Of a stretch of 64,000 nucleotides of DNA, positions 45,092 through 53,933 are shown piece after piece; positions within the stretch are counted from its first letter, which is position 1; every line of letters begins with the position of its first letter. The notes beneath the pieces were generated by a model. The model was not told the origin of the DNA. It ran no database searches and saw only the letters and a list, made by a program, of their open reading frames with translations. The translations under genes were made by a program, and so were the position numbers. Source of the DNA: Hymenobacter sp. HSC-4F20 (lineage in GTDB: Bacteria > Bacteroidota > Bacteroidia > Cytophagales > Hymenobacteraceae); NCBI RefSeq assembly GCF_019599275.1, contig NZ_JAHZTD010000001.1:744001-808000 (forward strand), written 5' to 3'.

Positions 45092-45715
45092 CTACACCCG
45101 CTTCCACTTGATGGTGCAGCCAATGGCTTTAGTGGAGTTTACCGAGGCCGGTTTACCGGCAATGATGTCGGTCATGGCGTTTTCCAGATACTTGGTCTTC
45201 ACCAGTTTGGCGTCCTCAGAGTTGTCGTCGATGGCCCCAATGTAGCTCACTACGAAGTCGTTGCCCTGGCGGGTGAGTACGTACAGGTGGGGCGTGCGGG
45301 TAGCACCGTACTGCCGTGCTACCTGCTGGGTTTCGTCCTGGAGGTAGGGGAAGGCGTACTTCTTATCCTTGGCCCGCTTCTGCATGTCGGCGAAGGAGTC
45401 GCCGGGCGCTACGGCGGGGTCGTTGGGGTTAATGGCCACCACGGGGTAGCCCTGTGCGGCGTACTTGGTGTTCAAGTCGATGATGCGCTGCTCGTAGGCC
45501 TTGGCGTAGGGGCAGGTGTTGCAGGTAAACACCACAATGTAGCCCTTGGCGGCCTTGTTATCAGCCAACGATACCATCTTGCCGTCCACGTTCCGGAGCT
45601 TGAAGTCGGCGGCTTTGTCGCCCACTTGGTACCCCGCATCCGCCGGCCGAAGCACGATAAAGCTGCTCAAGGCCAGCACCAAGCAAGCCGCCAGAAAAGG
45701 AAGAAGCTTTTTCAT
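45092..45715 (-). CDS. Thioredoxin-fold redoxin, secreted
   Basis: From the ATG at 45715 (MKKLLPFLAACLV) it has 207 residues. The N-terminal hydrophobic segment is a signal peptide (to about residue 27, PADA). The AhpC/TSA-like fold follows (YQVGDKAADFKLRNVDGK), with the active site VVFTCNTCPYAKAYE (CxxC about 68-71) and a cis-Pro in TRTPHLYV. Family members act as periplasmic thiol oxidoreductases or peroxiredoxins. It is followed on the same strand by no close partner, and a palindrome separates it from the TlpA-like gene. Confidence 0.88.
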   Translation of the reverse strand: MKKLLPFLAACLVLALSSFIVLRPADAGYQVGDKAADFKLRNVDGKMVSLADNKAAKGYIVVFTCNTCPYAKAYEQRIIDLNTKYAAQGYPVVAINPNDPAVAPGDSFADMQKRAKDKKYAFPYLQDETQQVARQYGATRTPHLYVLTRQGNDFVVSYIGAIDDNSEDAKLVKTKYLENAMTDIIAGKPASVNSTKAIGCTIKWKRV

Positions 45716-45756
45716 AAGATGACTGGAAAAAAGGTGAAGGAAGAAAGATGTGGGTG

Positions 45757-45833
45757 TCATTCCGCGCTAAGCGAGGAATCTAGGTTTATCATTCAACAGT
45801 CTACCCTAGGTTCCTCGCTCAGCGCGGAAATGA
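45757..45833. repeat. Intergenic palindrome, GAGGAATCT family, copy 1
   Basis: Left arm from TCATTCCGCGCTAAGCGAG (45757-) pairs imperfectly with the right arm ending GCGCGGAAATGA at 45833. The core AGCGAGGAATCT recurs in the palindrome at 50964-51038. It lies between two thioredoxin-like genes. Confidence 0.8.
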
Positions 45834-45836
45834 GAG

Positions 45837-46328
45837 TTATTTCACGAAAGCTTGCAGCTGTTTCTGCAATTCCTCAGCCGATAGTTCCTGCTCAAACGTG
45901 GCACGCTTGTGCTTGGCGTTGTTCAGGATGATGGTAAACGGCAGGGCCCCGGTCCACTTGGTGTCTACCTTGTCAAGATAGGTATTCGGGTCGGTTTCAT
46001 TGAGTAGCACCACTTCCGATTTCAGGCCCCGCTTCTGCACGAAGGGCTTCACTTTCTTGTCGAGCTGGGAGGCGTAGTCCATGCTTACCAGCAACACTTT
46101 CACTTTCTGCTTGGCGTAGGTGGTCGTGAGCTGGTCGAAGTGGGGCAGCTCCTTCACGCAGGGCGCGCACCAGGTAGCCCAGAAGTTGACCACGTACGTG
46201 GTATCCGTAGGCCGGCTCAGGCGCTTCTGCAGCTCGGGCAGCTTAATAACGTCCACTTTCTGGGCCTGTCCGGGCAACGCTAGGAGGAGGAAGGCAGCGG
46301 CCAGCACAAGAAATTTCAGTTGGTTCAT
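45837..46328 (-). CDS. TlpA-like thiol:disulfide oxidoreductase
   Basis: A 163-residue secreted thioredoxin-like protein. The signal peptide is about residues 1-22 (FLVLAAAFLLLALPGQAQ). The active site is FWATWCAPCVKELPHFD (CAPC about 54-57), as in TlpA/ResA, which reduce disulfides in exported proteins or cytochrome c apoproteins. GALPFTIIL supplies the cis-Pro loop. A second thioredoxin-like gene lies downstream, hinting at a shared role in periplasmic redox balance. Confidence 0.9.
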   Translation of the reverse strand: MNQLKFLVLAAAFLLLALPGQAQKVDVIKLPELQKRLSRPTDTTYVVNFWATWCAPCVKELPHFDQLTTTYAKQKVKVLLVSMDYASQLDKKVKPFVQKRGLKSEVVLLNETDPNTYLDKVDTKWTGALPFTIILNNAKHKRATFEQELSAEELQKQLQAFVK

Positions 46329-46469
46329 GATAAAAGGGTAGGAGTTACAGTAAAGACAGTTGAGCCAGCCAGAAGTTGCGGCTAGCTAAACGAGTATAAA
46401 GACTCTTCGAGTCTTGGCGTTGAACGACCATCGTCATTTCCTACCCCTATGTTGAGCACAATCCTTGCT

Positions 46470-46477
46470 TACCTTTG
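46470..46477 (+). promoter_or_regulatory. ispG promoter -7 box TACCTTTG
   Basis: Exact TAnnTTTG, 32 bp before the chosen ATG at 46510. A TTG at 46452-46454 lies 15 bp upstream, slightly closer than the usual 17-23. Confidence 0.55.
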
Positions 46478-46509
46478 TTATTCCTCTGAAAAAGCCTCCC
46501 CATCGGGTT

Positions 46510-48567
46510 ATGAATAAGATCTATTGCCCCAGCCTCACCGAATACAAGCGCCGTTTGTCCCGCGAAGTCCAGCTCGGCGACCTGCCCATGGGCGGGCTCA
46601 ACCCCATTCGGGTACAGAGCATGACCACCGTGGACACTATGGATACGCTGGGCTCGGTGGAGCAAACCCTGCGCATGGTGGAGGCCGGCTGCGAGTACGT
46701 GCGCATTACGGCTCCCAGCGTAAAGGAGGCCCAGAACCTGCTGGAAATCAAGAAGGAGCTGCGCAAGCGTGGCTGCAACGTGCCCCTCATTGCCGACATT
46801 CACTTCACGCCCAACGCTGCGGAGCTGGCCGCCCGCATCGTGGAGAAGGTGCGCGTGAACCCGGGCAACTACGCCGACAAAAAGAAGTTCGACGTCATTG
46901 AGTACACCGATGCTACCTACGCCGCCGAGGTGGAGCGCATCCGGGAGCGGTTCCGGCCCTTGGTGCAAATCTGCAAGCAGTACGGCACGGCCATGCGCAT
47001 CGGCACCAACCACGGCTCCCTCTCGGACCGCATCCTGAGCCGCTACGGCGATACGCCGCTGGGTATGGTGGAATCGGCGCTGGAGTTTCTGCGCCTCTGC
47101 GAGGAGGAAAACTACTACAACGTGGTCTTGAGCATGAAGGCCAGCAACACCCAGGTGATGGTGCAGGCCTACCGCCTGCTGGTGCAGAAGCTCGATGAAG
47201 AAGGCCTGCAGCCCTACCCCCTGCACCTGGGCGTAACCGAAGCCGGTGAGGCTGAGGATGGCCGCATCAAGAGCGCCGTGGGCATTGGCACGTTGCTGGA
47301 AGATGGCCTTGGCGACACCGTGCGCGTGTCGCTCACCGAAGCGCCGGAAGCCGAAGCGCCCGTGGCTCGCGCCCTGATTGACCGCTACACTACCCGCGCC
47401 CAGGAGGCCAAGCCCATTGCCCCGCTAACCAACGATTTTACGGCGGGGGCTACGGCTGGAGCGCACGAGTTCAAGCCGGAGCTAATCAGCAACGACGCTG
47501 CTCTATCGCCGATTGACCCCTTCCAGTACCACCGCCGCGTTACGCGCGAGGTGCTGAACCTGGGCGGGCAGAACGTGCCCCGGGTGATGGCCGACCTCTC
47601 GCGCCTGCCGGGCCTGGAGTACGCCGACCTGCGCGCCGCCGGCCACCTCTACTCCGCCTTCCTCGACAAGTTCCAGATGAACGACCTCGGGGCCGACTAC
47701 GTGTACTCCGGCCAGCGGCCCATTCCGTTTATGCTGCCCAACGGCCTGAAGGAGGTAGTGGATTACTCTGCCTGGCTGGATGGCGGCCAGCGCTCCGAGC
47801 ACTACCCCGTGCTCACGCCAGTTGAGTACGCCGCCGCCGGCGCCCGGCACCCGGAGCTGAACTTCGTGTTCCAGAACCTGGCTTCGCTCACGCCCGCCGC
47901 CCTGGAGCAGCTGCGCCAGGATACCACGGCCGTCCTCATCCTGCACACGGATAACGCCCATGCCATGCCGGAAATCCGGCGGGCCTTCTTCCGGCTACTG
48001 CACAGCGGCGTTACGAACCCCGTACTCATCAACCGCCAGTACCCCGCCCTCACGCCCGAGCAAACCCAGCTCTACGCCGCCACCGACGTGGGCGGTTTGC
48101 TCCTCGATGGCCTCGGCGACGGGGTAGTGCTCAGCACCGAGTTGCTGCCCGAGCGCCCCAAAGCCGAGTGGCTCCAGACCATCGACCAGCTCAATCAGCT
48201 CTCCTTCGGCATCCTGCAGGCGGCGCGCACCCGCATGAGCAAGACGGAGTACATCAGCTGCCCCAGCTGCGGCCGCACCCTGTTTGATCTGCAGGAAACC
48301 ACCGCCATGATCCGCAAGCGCACCGACCACCTGAAGGGCGTGAAAATCGGCATCATGGGCTGCATCGTGAACGGCCCCGGCGAAATGGCCGATGCCGACT
48401 ACGGCTACGTGGGCGTGGGCAAAGGCAAAATTGCCCTCTACCGCGGCCAGGAAGTCATCAAGAAATCCGTGCCCGAAGAGCAAGCCGTGGACCAACTCAT
48501 CGACCTCATGCGCGAGGATGGCAAATGGATTGAGCCGGTACGATTGGAGGAGCCGGTGGTGGGGTAG
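46510..48567 (+). CDS. ispG: 4-hydroxy-3-methylbut-2-enyl diphosphate synthase IspG (large form)
   Basis: Iron-sulfur enzyme of the MEP isoprenoid pathway that forms HMBPP. From the ATG at 46510 (MNKIYCPSLTEY) it has 685 residues; the upstream in-frame start lies inside the promoter. The TIM barrel opens MGGLNPIRVQSMTTVDTMDT. An inserted domain (about residues 290-560), typical of Bacteroidota and plant enzymes, separates it from the C-terminal cluster domain. That domain has the ligands CPSCGRT and IMGCIVNGPGE. The gene stands alone on the plus strand. Confidence 0.95.
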   Translation: MNKIYCPSLTEYKRRLSREVQLGDLPMGGLNPIRVQSMTTVDTMDTLGSVEQTLRMVEAGCEYVRITAPSVKEAQNLLEIKKELRKRGCNVPLIADIHFTPNAAELAARIVEKVRVNPGNYADKKKFDVIEYTDATYAAEVERIRERFRPLVQICKQYGTAMRIGTNHGSLSDRILSRYGDTPLGMVESALEFLRLCEEENYYNVVLSMKASNTQVMVQAYRLLVQKLDEEGLQPYPLHLGVTEAGEAEDGRIKSAVGIGTLLEDGLGDTVRVSLTEAPEAEAPVARALIDRYTTRAQEAKPIAPLTNDFTAGATAGAHEFKPELISNDAALSPIDPFQYHRRVTREVLNLGGQNVPRVMADLSRLPGLEYADLRAAGHLYSAFLDKFQMNDLGADYVYSGQRPIPFMLPNGLKEVVDYSAWLDGGQRSEHYPVLTPVEYAAAGARHPELNFVFQNLASLTPAALEQLRQDTTAVLILHTDNAHAMPEIRRAFFRLLHSGVTNPVLINRQYPALTPEQTQLYAATDVGGLLLDGLGDGVVLSTELLPERPKAEWLQTIDQLNQLSFGILQAARTRMSKTEYISCPSCGRTLFDLQETTAMIRKRTDHLKGVKIGIMGCIVNGPGEMADADYGYVGVGKGKIALYRGQEVIKKSVPEEQAVDQLIDLMREDGKWIEPVRLEEPVVG

Positions 48568-48586
48568 GATGACAAGCAGCATAACA

Positions 48587-49069
48587 ATGCGTTATTTGCA
48601 ACGGGCGGCGACATTTGCCGGCTGCCTGTTGCTGCTCCCGTTATTGAACGCCTGCTCGTTTACCAATCGGTTCGTAGTCTACAATAGAACGAACCACGAC
48701 TTGCTGCTACGGTATAAGCTGCTGTCTACCTCCCCGCGCGGCTTCTTCAGCACGCGGGCCGTAGCCCACACAATCAAGCGCGGTGGCGCCGCTACGGATA
48801 CTTGTACGTTCGACCCGCAGACTGGAATAGTAGCAATACGGCTTCGCAAAGGGCATTGCGTAACTATTGGCAGTGGGTTCTGCACTACCTATCAAACAAT
48901 TGCAAACCTCGACCCCAGTCTTAAAACGGGTGCTGAGGAATTTAATAACCTCCACTACCTGGAAATTATATCCGACAAAGGACAGCTTCGTTGTGAGGGA
49001 GATTTATTAGAAACCTTGATAACGAAGAACAGCCTAGTACTAACCCGCGTGGATATTAAAGAACTGTAG
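48587..49069 (+). CDS. Putative lipoprotein of unknown function
   Basis: A 160-residue product with an N-terminal signal (MRYLQRAATFAGCLLLLP) and lipobox LLNAC (Cys about 26), followed by SFTNRFVVYNRTNHDLLLRYKL. Four later cysteines may form disulfides. No family was recognised. It opens an A/T-rich patch of small genes and lies 20 bp after ispG. Its codon use and base composition are closer to the following immunity genes than to ispG. Confidence 0.6.
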   Translation: MRYLQRAATFAGCLLLLPLLNACSFTNRFVVYNRTNHDLLLRYKLLSTSPRGFFSTRAVAHTIKRGGAATDTCTFDPQTGIVAIRLRKGHCVTIGSGFCTTYQTIANLDPSLKTGAEEFNNLHYLEIISDKGQLRCEGDLLETLITKNSLVLTRVDIKEL

Positions 49070-49098
49070 CGTTTACTCACCAAGCAGTTCCCCAAAAG

Positions 49099-49398
49099 AT
49101 GCTGGACTTATATCTAATTCACGATAGCCAAAATTCATCTGGTAGAAGTTCAGAACTGAAGCGCATCGGAGGTATGGAGGATGAACTGTTTTTCCTACTC
49201 CAAGCAGAAGGCATAATTGCTCCGTGGTTTGATTATTACAGCAGGCTGCGTTGGGGAAGTGAGATTGTAGCAAGGATGCTGCAACAGCTACAGCAGCAAC
49301 CATATGGGAAAACGTTACAGGCTGAGCGCACAAGTTTTATGTGCATTTTACAGCAAGCAGTTAATGCAGAATGTGGCCTGATGGGGTTAGGGGATTAA
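49099..49398 (+). CDS. Small protein, possible immunity protein
   Basis: A 99-residue acidic protein opening MLDLYLIHDSQNSSGRSSEL and containing APWFDYYSRLRWGSEIVARM and an end segment (QAVNAECGLMGLGD). From memory it resembles small immunity-like proteins found beside polymorphic toxins, but this is not certain. It lacks signals or helices for the membrane. The base composition is A/T-rich relative to the chromosome and it precedes a CdiI-type gene by 28 bp, so the two may have arrived together. Confidence 0.55.
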   Translation: MLDLYLIHDSQNSSGRSSELKRIGGMEDELFFLLQAEGIIAPWFDYYSRLRWGSEIVARMLQQLQQQPYGKTLQAERTSFMCILQQAVNAECGLMGLGD

Positions 49399-49426
49399 TG
49401 GTCAATAGCTAGCTTACGATCTTTTA

Positions 49427-49825
49427 ATGTATATGCACCTACACCAAACGCTCGAACAGCTAGAGGGGCACACATTGTCTCCTGATGTACCTACTAATTT
49501 GCTTCGTAAGTGCCAGGTATATCGAAAAATCCCTCTTGGTGTATTGTCCGTCGAGCAACTTCGATTATTAGTTGGACAGCAGATTGGCCTTCAATACATA
49601 GTCCCTTTAGCTATCCATATCCTGACAGATGATCCTTTAGCTGAAGGAGATTTGTATGAAGGAGATTTATTGATGAGTGTGCTACGAATTGATCAAGAGT
49701 ATTGGGTAAAAAATCCAATGGCCAAACAAGCTATGCTGGGCATATTCAACCAGCATGCCGACAGAATCAAAGTAAAAGGAACCAAGGCGATTCAGGTATC
49801 TATTCAACAATTTATACAGGCGTAA
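49427..49825 (+). CDS. CdiI-type contact-dependent inhibition immunity protein
   Basis: A 132-residue protein that resembles the CdiI_3 immunity family, which binds and blocks a toxin delivered by neighbours. Family-like segments are TLEQLEGHTLSPDVPTNLL, RKIPLGVLSVEQLRLLVGQQ, IGLQYIVPLAIHIL and LAEGDLYEGDLLMSVLRID. No toxin gene lies near it, so it is an orphan in this window. The gene is markedly A/T-rich. It could protect against toxins of related strains. Confidence 0.75.
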   Translation: MYMHLHQTLEQLEGHTLSPDVPTNLLRKCQVYRKIPLGVLSVEQLRLLVGQQIGLQYIVPLAIHILTDDPLAEGDLYEGDLLMSVLRIDQEYWVKNPMAKQAMLGIFNQHADRIKVKGTKAIQVSIQQFIQA

Positions 49826-49857
49826 AACATCCGCGTCGCTCATCCGTCTGCTACCCC

Positions 49858-50553
49858 ATGAAACTACGTGTGATAGTAACCGGCACGACCGGCATGGTGG
49901 GAGAGGGCGTGCTGCTGGAATGTTTGAACAACCCGGAGGTAGAGCAGGTATTGTCCGTGAGCCGCAAGCCCAGCGGCCGGCAGCACCCCAAGCTGCGGGA
50001 AATCCTGCACGCGGACTTCCAGGACCTGACGCCGATTCAGGACCAGTTGACAGGCTACAACGCCTGCTTTTTCTGTTTGGGCGTGTCGTCGGTGGGAATG
50101 AAAGAGCCGGAGTACCGCCGCCTCACCTACGACCTGACCCTGCACTTCGCCCAAACGCTGCTACCCCGCAACCCCGGCCTAACCTTCTGCTACGTGTCGG
50201 GCGCCGGCACCGATGGCACTCTGAAAAGTCGCCAGATGTGGGCCCGCGTAAAGGGCGAAACCGAAAACGCCCTGCTGCAACTGGGTTTCCAGGATGCCTA
50301 TATGTTCCGGCCGGGCTTTATGAAGGCTACGCCGGGCCAGCAGCACGTACTGTCGTACTACAAGTACTTCGACTGGCTGTACCCGGTGCTGCGGGCTGTA
50401 ACGCCCCGTTTCGTATCTACTTTGGCGGAGGTCGGGCAAGCCATGATTCGGGTGGCCCAACGCGGGTATCTGCGCAAGGTGCTGGAAGTGCCCGATATTG
50501 TGGCACTGGCCAACCTGCAACAGCGGCAGGCTTCGTCGATATCGGAGGGGTAG
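49858..50553 (+). CDS. NAD(P)-binding epimerase-like protein
   Basis: From the ATG at 49858 (MKLRVIVTGTTGMVGEGVLL) it has 231 residues. GTTGMVG is the Rossmann glycine motif. LTFCYVSGAGTDG and RVKGETENALL are the SDR core segments. The catalytic Tyr-Lys pair of classical SDRs is not evident (the VKGE segment stands at that place). It belongs to the extended/atypical SDR group; substrate unknown. Base composition returns to chromosomal levels here. Confidence 0.85.
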   Translation: MKLRVIVTGTTGMVGEGVLLECLNNPEVEQVLSVSRKPSGRQHPKLREILHADFQDLTPIQDQLTGYNACFFCLGVSSVGMKEPEYRRLTYDLTLHFAQTLLPRNPGLTFCYVSGAGTDGTLKSRQMWARVKGETENALLQLGFQDAYMFRPGFMKATPGQQHVLSYYKYFDWLYPVLRAVTPRFVSTLAEVGQAMIRVAQRGYLRKVLEVPDIVALANLQQRQASSISEG

Positions 50554-50630
50554 GACTCAGGCAGCAGACTGTTCGTATACTTCCTCGGCCTGACTTTCTG
50601 CAGAAACCAACCAAAGGCAGGCCCGGAAGC

Positions 50631-50951
50631 ATGCACCAGCGCCCTCTTAACCTGCCGGAACTTGGCCTGCTGATTTATCTGCTACGGGATGCCCCGGAGG
50701 CGGAGCATCTGCTGGCGGCCCTGCATACGGTGCGAGTGACGGAGGTAGCGGCCGAGGCAACCGGCAGCCTTCGTTTCCTCAGCGCTACCCCTCATCGGCG
50801 CCTCGGTCAGCAGCTAGCCACCACCCAGTTTCTGGACGAAGACGGCGTGCCGGTGCTCGTGTCGCTGTACCTGGATCAGGTCGGGGAGCTGTACGAGCTG
50901 GATTGCTGGAAAGTAGATGACACGCCCGTAAAGCGTATTCCGGCTTTTTAA
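50631..50951 (+). CDS. DUF6984-like small protein
   Basis: From the ATG at 50631 (MHQRPLNLPELGLLIYLL) it has 106 residues. Residues such as ATGSLRFLS, TQFLDEDGVPVLVSLYLD and GELYELDCWKVDDTPVKRIP match the pattern of a small family (DUF6984, from memory), which is also common near toxin-immunity genes. No function is known. It lies 78 bp after the epimerase-like gene, in the same direction, and is followed by a palindrome. Confidence 0.65.
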   Translation: MHQRPLNLPELGLLIYLLRDAPEAEHLLAALHTVRVTEVAAEATGSLRFLSATPHRRLGQQLATTQFLDEDGVPVLVSLYLDQVGELYELDCWKVDDTPVKRIPAF

Positions 50952-50963
50952 GCCTATAAACTA

Positions 50964-51038
50964 TCATTCCAAGCACAGCGAGGAATCTGGGTTTTGCCTT
51001 ACATAGTAAACCCAGCTTCCTCGCTGCGCTCAGAATGA
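50964..51038. repeat. Intergenic palindrome, GAGGAATCT family, copy 2
   Basis: Left arm 50964-50994 and right arm 51008-51038 pair imperfectly (TCATTCC... with ...AGAATGA, sharing the core AGCGAGGAATCT/ GCTTCCTCGCT). It lies between a plus-strand and a minus-strand gene that converge. Confidence 0.8.
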
Positions 51039-51051
51039 CAGCACCGCCCCG

Positions 51052-51507
51052 CTACTTGCACTTCTCCTTGCGGCGCGTGTCGATGACGTGAGCAATTTTC
51101 CAGCCGTCGGCCAGCTTTACCAGCTGAAACGAGTTGTAGCCGCAGTGGCTGAAGGTGCTGCCCACGTAAAACTCGTAGGGCGTCCAGACGCTGGCCAGGT
51201 TGGCGTCAATCAGAATTTTATCGAAGGTGATGCGCTCATCATACACCTCTTTGTGCGGGGTGCCCACCATCTTCACGAAGCTCGCCGGATTCTCGGGCCG
51301 CAGCTGGGTCTGGCCGCCTTTGGTACTGATGGTATGAAACACGGCGCCGGGAGCTAAGGTGGCCCGCACCATTGTGCTGTCGCCCTTGCGCATGCCCTCA
51401 AAGAAGGTCTGGATGGTGCGCTTTACCGCCTCGGTTTCGTTGGCCGGTTTTTGGGCCAGGGCGGGGGTAGCGGCCAGGAGCAGGCCGGGGAGTAGCAGGT
51501 GCTTCAT
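51052..51507 (-). CDS. Secreted SnoaL/NTF2-like protein
   Basis: From the ATG at 51507 (MKHLLLPGLLLAATPALA) it has 151 residues with a signal peptide cleaved after about residue 19. The mature part (AVKRTIQTFFEGMRKGDSTM, FHTISTKGG, VWTPYEFYV, VKLADGWKIAHVIDTRR) fits the NTF2/SnoaL cone fold, which includes polyketide cyclases and nuclear-transport-like domains. No catalytic role is clear. It stands alone on the minus strand. Confidence 0.8.
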   Translation of the reverse strand: MKHLLLPGLLLAATPALAQKPANETEAVKRTIQTFFEGMRKGDSTMVRATLAPGAVFHTISTKGGQTQLRPENPASFVKMVGTPHKEVYDERITFDKILIDANLASVWTPYEFYVGSTFSHCGYNSFQLVKLADGWKIAHVIDTRRKEKCK

Positions 51508-51620
51508 GGGGTAGGAAAGTTGAGTGTGAGCAAAGACGCAGTTTGAATGCACACGTTGCGGTTGAGGTAGAGGAGTAACTAATGTTGAGTAGGGCAGAAA
51601 TCTAGTAGGGCACCAATCGT

Positions 51621-51711
51621 TGTCATCCTGAGCGGCGCGAAGGACCTCTACCGGGGGTAACTTCTTTTAATTAGCCAGAGGTAGAGGTCCTTCGCGCCGC
51701 TCAGGATGACA
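51621..51711. repeat. Intergenic palindrome, GAAGGACCTCTACC family, copy 1
   Basis: Arms 51621-51652 and 51680-51711 are exact 32-bp reverse complements (TGTCATCCTGAGCGG...CTCTACC), with a 27-nt loop. Related copies are at 53688-53805 and 54595-54690. Confidence 0.9.
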
Positions 51712-51850
51712 GGTGTACATACAGGTGTAAATGATAGCGACAAGTGTAAGTGATAGATAAAGCAACAATACATTACTATCAGCTCTTGCTTCCGTCATTC
51801 AACGCTACCGTAAAATTATGGGCTACCCCCTCGTAGCGGCTCAAACAGGC

Positions 51851-51858
51851 TATTTTTG
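51851..51858 (+). promoter_or_regulatory. Acyl-CoA ligase promoter -7 box TATTTTTG
   Basis: Exact TAnnTTTG, 45 bp before the chosen ATG at 51904. No TTG was found at -33. Confidence 0.5.
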
Positions 51859-51903
51859 CGGGAGCAAGGAATCCAACTGTAGCCCTTGTTCGTTTGCCTT
51901 TGC

Positions 51904-53670
51904 ATGGAAATCCGCCGCACCTTCGACCTGCTTACCCACCTAGTAACCATCTCACCCCAGGCCGATTGTCTGGTTGAAAAGAAGTCCGGCACCTGGCAGC
52001 CGCTCAGCACTACGCGCGTGCAGGAGCTTAGCAACCAGGTTAGCCTGGGCCTACGCCAACTCGGCATCGGGCGCGGCGACAAAGTGGCCATCATTTCGGC
52101 TAACCGGCCCGAGTGGGTCATTGCTGATTTTGGCATTGCTCAGCTGGGGGCCGTGAGCGTGCCCATGTACCCTACCATTACGGTGGAGGACTACCGCCAC
52201 ATCTTCCAGGATGCCGGCGTGCGCGTGGTGCTGGTGCAGGACAAGAAGCTGCTGGGCCGGGTGCAGCAGGCCGTAGCAGGCCTAGAACACGGCCCGGAGC
52301 ATATCTTCACCTTCGACAAGGTGGAAGGGGTAGGCCATTTCGGCGAGCTGTTGGCGCTGGGTCAGGGTGAAAACCCGGCGGAGCTGGAGGCGCTGAAAGC
52401 CGCCGTGCAGCCCGATGATCTGCTGACCCTGATTTACACCTCTGGCACTACGGGGCGGCCCAAGGGCGTGATGCTCAGCCACCGCAACATTCTGTATAAC
52501 TGCGAGAACCTGACCGGCTACCTACCCATGCCGGCGGGCCAGAAGGCGCTCAGCTTTCTGCCGCTCAGCCATATTTTCGAGCGCACTGCCACCTACCTAT
52601 ACCTGCTGCTGGGCTTTAGCGTGTGGTACGCCGAAAGCGTAGAGCGCATTGCTGATAACCTGCGCGAGGTGCAGCCCCAGGTATTTACCACCGTGCCCCG
52701 CCTGCTCGAAAAAATCTACGACAAGATTGTAGCCCAGGGCCAGAAGCTGACCGGCGCCAAGAAAAAGCTCTTCTTCTGGGCCCTGGACCTGGGCCTGCGC
52801 TACGACACGCAGCAAGACCAAGGCTTCTGGTACAACACGCAGCTGGCCCTTGCCAACAAGCTGGTGTTCAGTAAGTGGCGCGAAGCATTGGGCGGACAGG
52901 TGCGCTACATCGTGAGCGGGGGCGGAGCCCTGCAGCCGCGCCTGGCGCGGGTGTTCTGGGCCGCCGGCATTCCCGTGATGGAAGGCTACGGCATGACGGA
53001 AACCGCGCCCGTAATTGCCGCCTCCCAGCCTGTAGCCGAAGGTAACTTTATTGGCGCGGTAGGCCCTGTTATTCCCGGTGTAGAGGTGAAAATTGCCCCC
53101 GACGGGGAAATCCTGACCCGCTCGCCCTCCGTGATGCAGGGCTACTACAACCGCCCCGATCTCACGGCCGAGGTGATTGACGCCGAAGGTTGGATGCACA
53201 CCGGCGACATTGGCGAGTTCGTGCAGGGCAAATTCCTCAAAATCACGGACCGCAAGAAGGAGATGTTCAAGACTTCTAACGGCAAGTACGTGGCCCCGCA
53301 GCCCCTGGAATCCAAGATTTCGGAATCGCCGCTGGTGGAGCAGGTAATGGTAGTGGGCGAGGGGGAAAAGTACGCGGCGGCCCTGCTGGTGCCGGCCTTC
53401 GCCGAGCTGCGGGCCTGGGCCAAAAGCCACAACCTGCCTACCGACCTCTCCGACGCCGCCCTGGCCGCCCACGCCCAGGTGCAACAGCTCTACGAGCAAC
53501 TGGTGCAGCAGGCCAACGCGGCCTTCGCCCAATGGGAGCAAATCAAGAAAGTGGCCCTGCTACCTACCCTCTGGAGCGTAGAGTCGGGTGAGCTGACGCC
53601 CACTATGAAAGTGAAGCGCAAAATTGTGAGCCAGAACAACCAACAGCGGATTGAGTCACTGTTCCGATAA
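51904..53670 (+). CDS. Long-chain acyl-CoA ligase (AMP-forming)
   Basis: Activates fatty acids to CoA thioesters through acyl-AMP, at the membrane or in the cytoplasm, for beta-oxidation or lipid synthesis. From the ATG at 51904 (MEIRRTFDLLTHLV) it has 588 residues. The phosphate-binding motif LIYTSGTTGRPKGVM is at about 178-192, the adenylate motif EGYGMTETAPV at about 362-372, and the hinge DGWMHTGDIGEF-like AEGWMHTGDIGEF at about 430. The Lys-bearing end TPTMKVKRKIV carries the catalytic lysine region. It stands between two palindromes. Confidence 0.95.
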   Translation: MEIRRTFDLLTHLVTISPQADCLVEKKSGTWQPLSTTRVQELSNQVSLGLRQLGIGRGDKVAIISANRPEWVIADFGIAQLGAVSVPMYPTITVEDYRHIFQDAGVRVVLVQDKKLLGRVQQAVAGLEHGPEHIFTFDKVEGVGHFGELLALGQGENPAELEALKAAVQPDDLLTLIYTSGTTGRPKGVMLSHRNILYNCENLTGYLPMPAGQKALSFLPLSHIFERTATYLYLLLGFSVWYAESVERIADNLREVQPQVFTTVPRLLEKIYDKIVAQGQKLTGAKKKLFFWALDLGLRYDTQQDQGFWYNTQLALANKLVFSKWREALGGQVRYIVSGGGALQPRLARVFWAAGIPVMEGYGMTETAPVIAASQPVAEGNFIGAVGPVIPGVEVKIAPDGEILTRSPSVMQGYYNRPDLTAEVIDAEGWMHTGDIGEFVQGKFLKITDRKKEMFKTSNGKYVAPQPLESKISESPLVEQVMVVGEGEKYAAALLVPAFAELRAWAKSHNLPTDLSDAALAAHAQVQQLYEQLVQQANAAFAQWEQIKKVALLPTLWSVESGELTPTMKVKRKIVSQNNQQRIESLFR

Positions 53671-53687
53671 GGAACATCATTCTGAGA

Positions 53688-53805
53688 AGCCCCTATCTGC
53701 CATCCTGAGCGGGAGCGAAGGACCTCTACCGCTTCGTTGTAGGGGTAATGGATTACTAACGGTAGTGGTCCTTCGCTCCCGCTCAGGATGACAAATGGGG
53801 GCTTT
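53688..53805. repeat. Intergenic palindrome, GAAGGACCTCTACC family, copy 2
   Basis: Core arms 53701-53730 and 53761-53790 pair at 29 of 30 positions. The pairing continues less exactly outward (AGCCCC with GGGGCT), to 53688 and 53805. It follows the acyl-CoA ligase stop and could end its transcript. Confidence 0.85.
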
Positions 53806-53933
53806 TGATAGTGTGAAAACAACGAAGCCGGCCCGCCTTCCTGCCCCGGATATAGACGAATGAATATCTTGCGGATTGTAAATCTTTCTGCCCCGGCGGA
53901 TGTTATCAAAGCGTACCAGACAGCACTTCAATC

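Noticed and set aside
52597..53541. 314-codon minus-strand frame opposite the acyl-CoA ligase
   Set aside because: The plus strand has all ligase motifs; the other frame has none.
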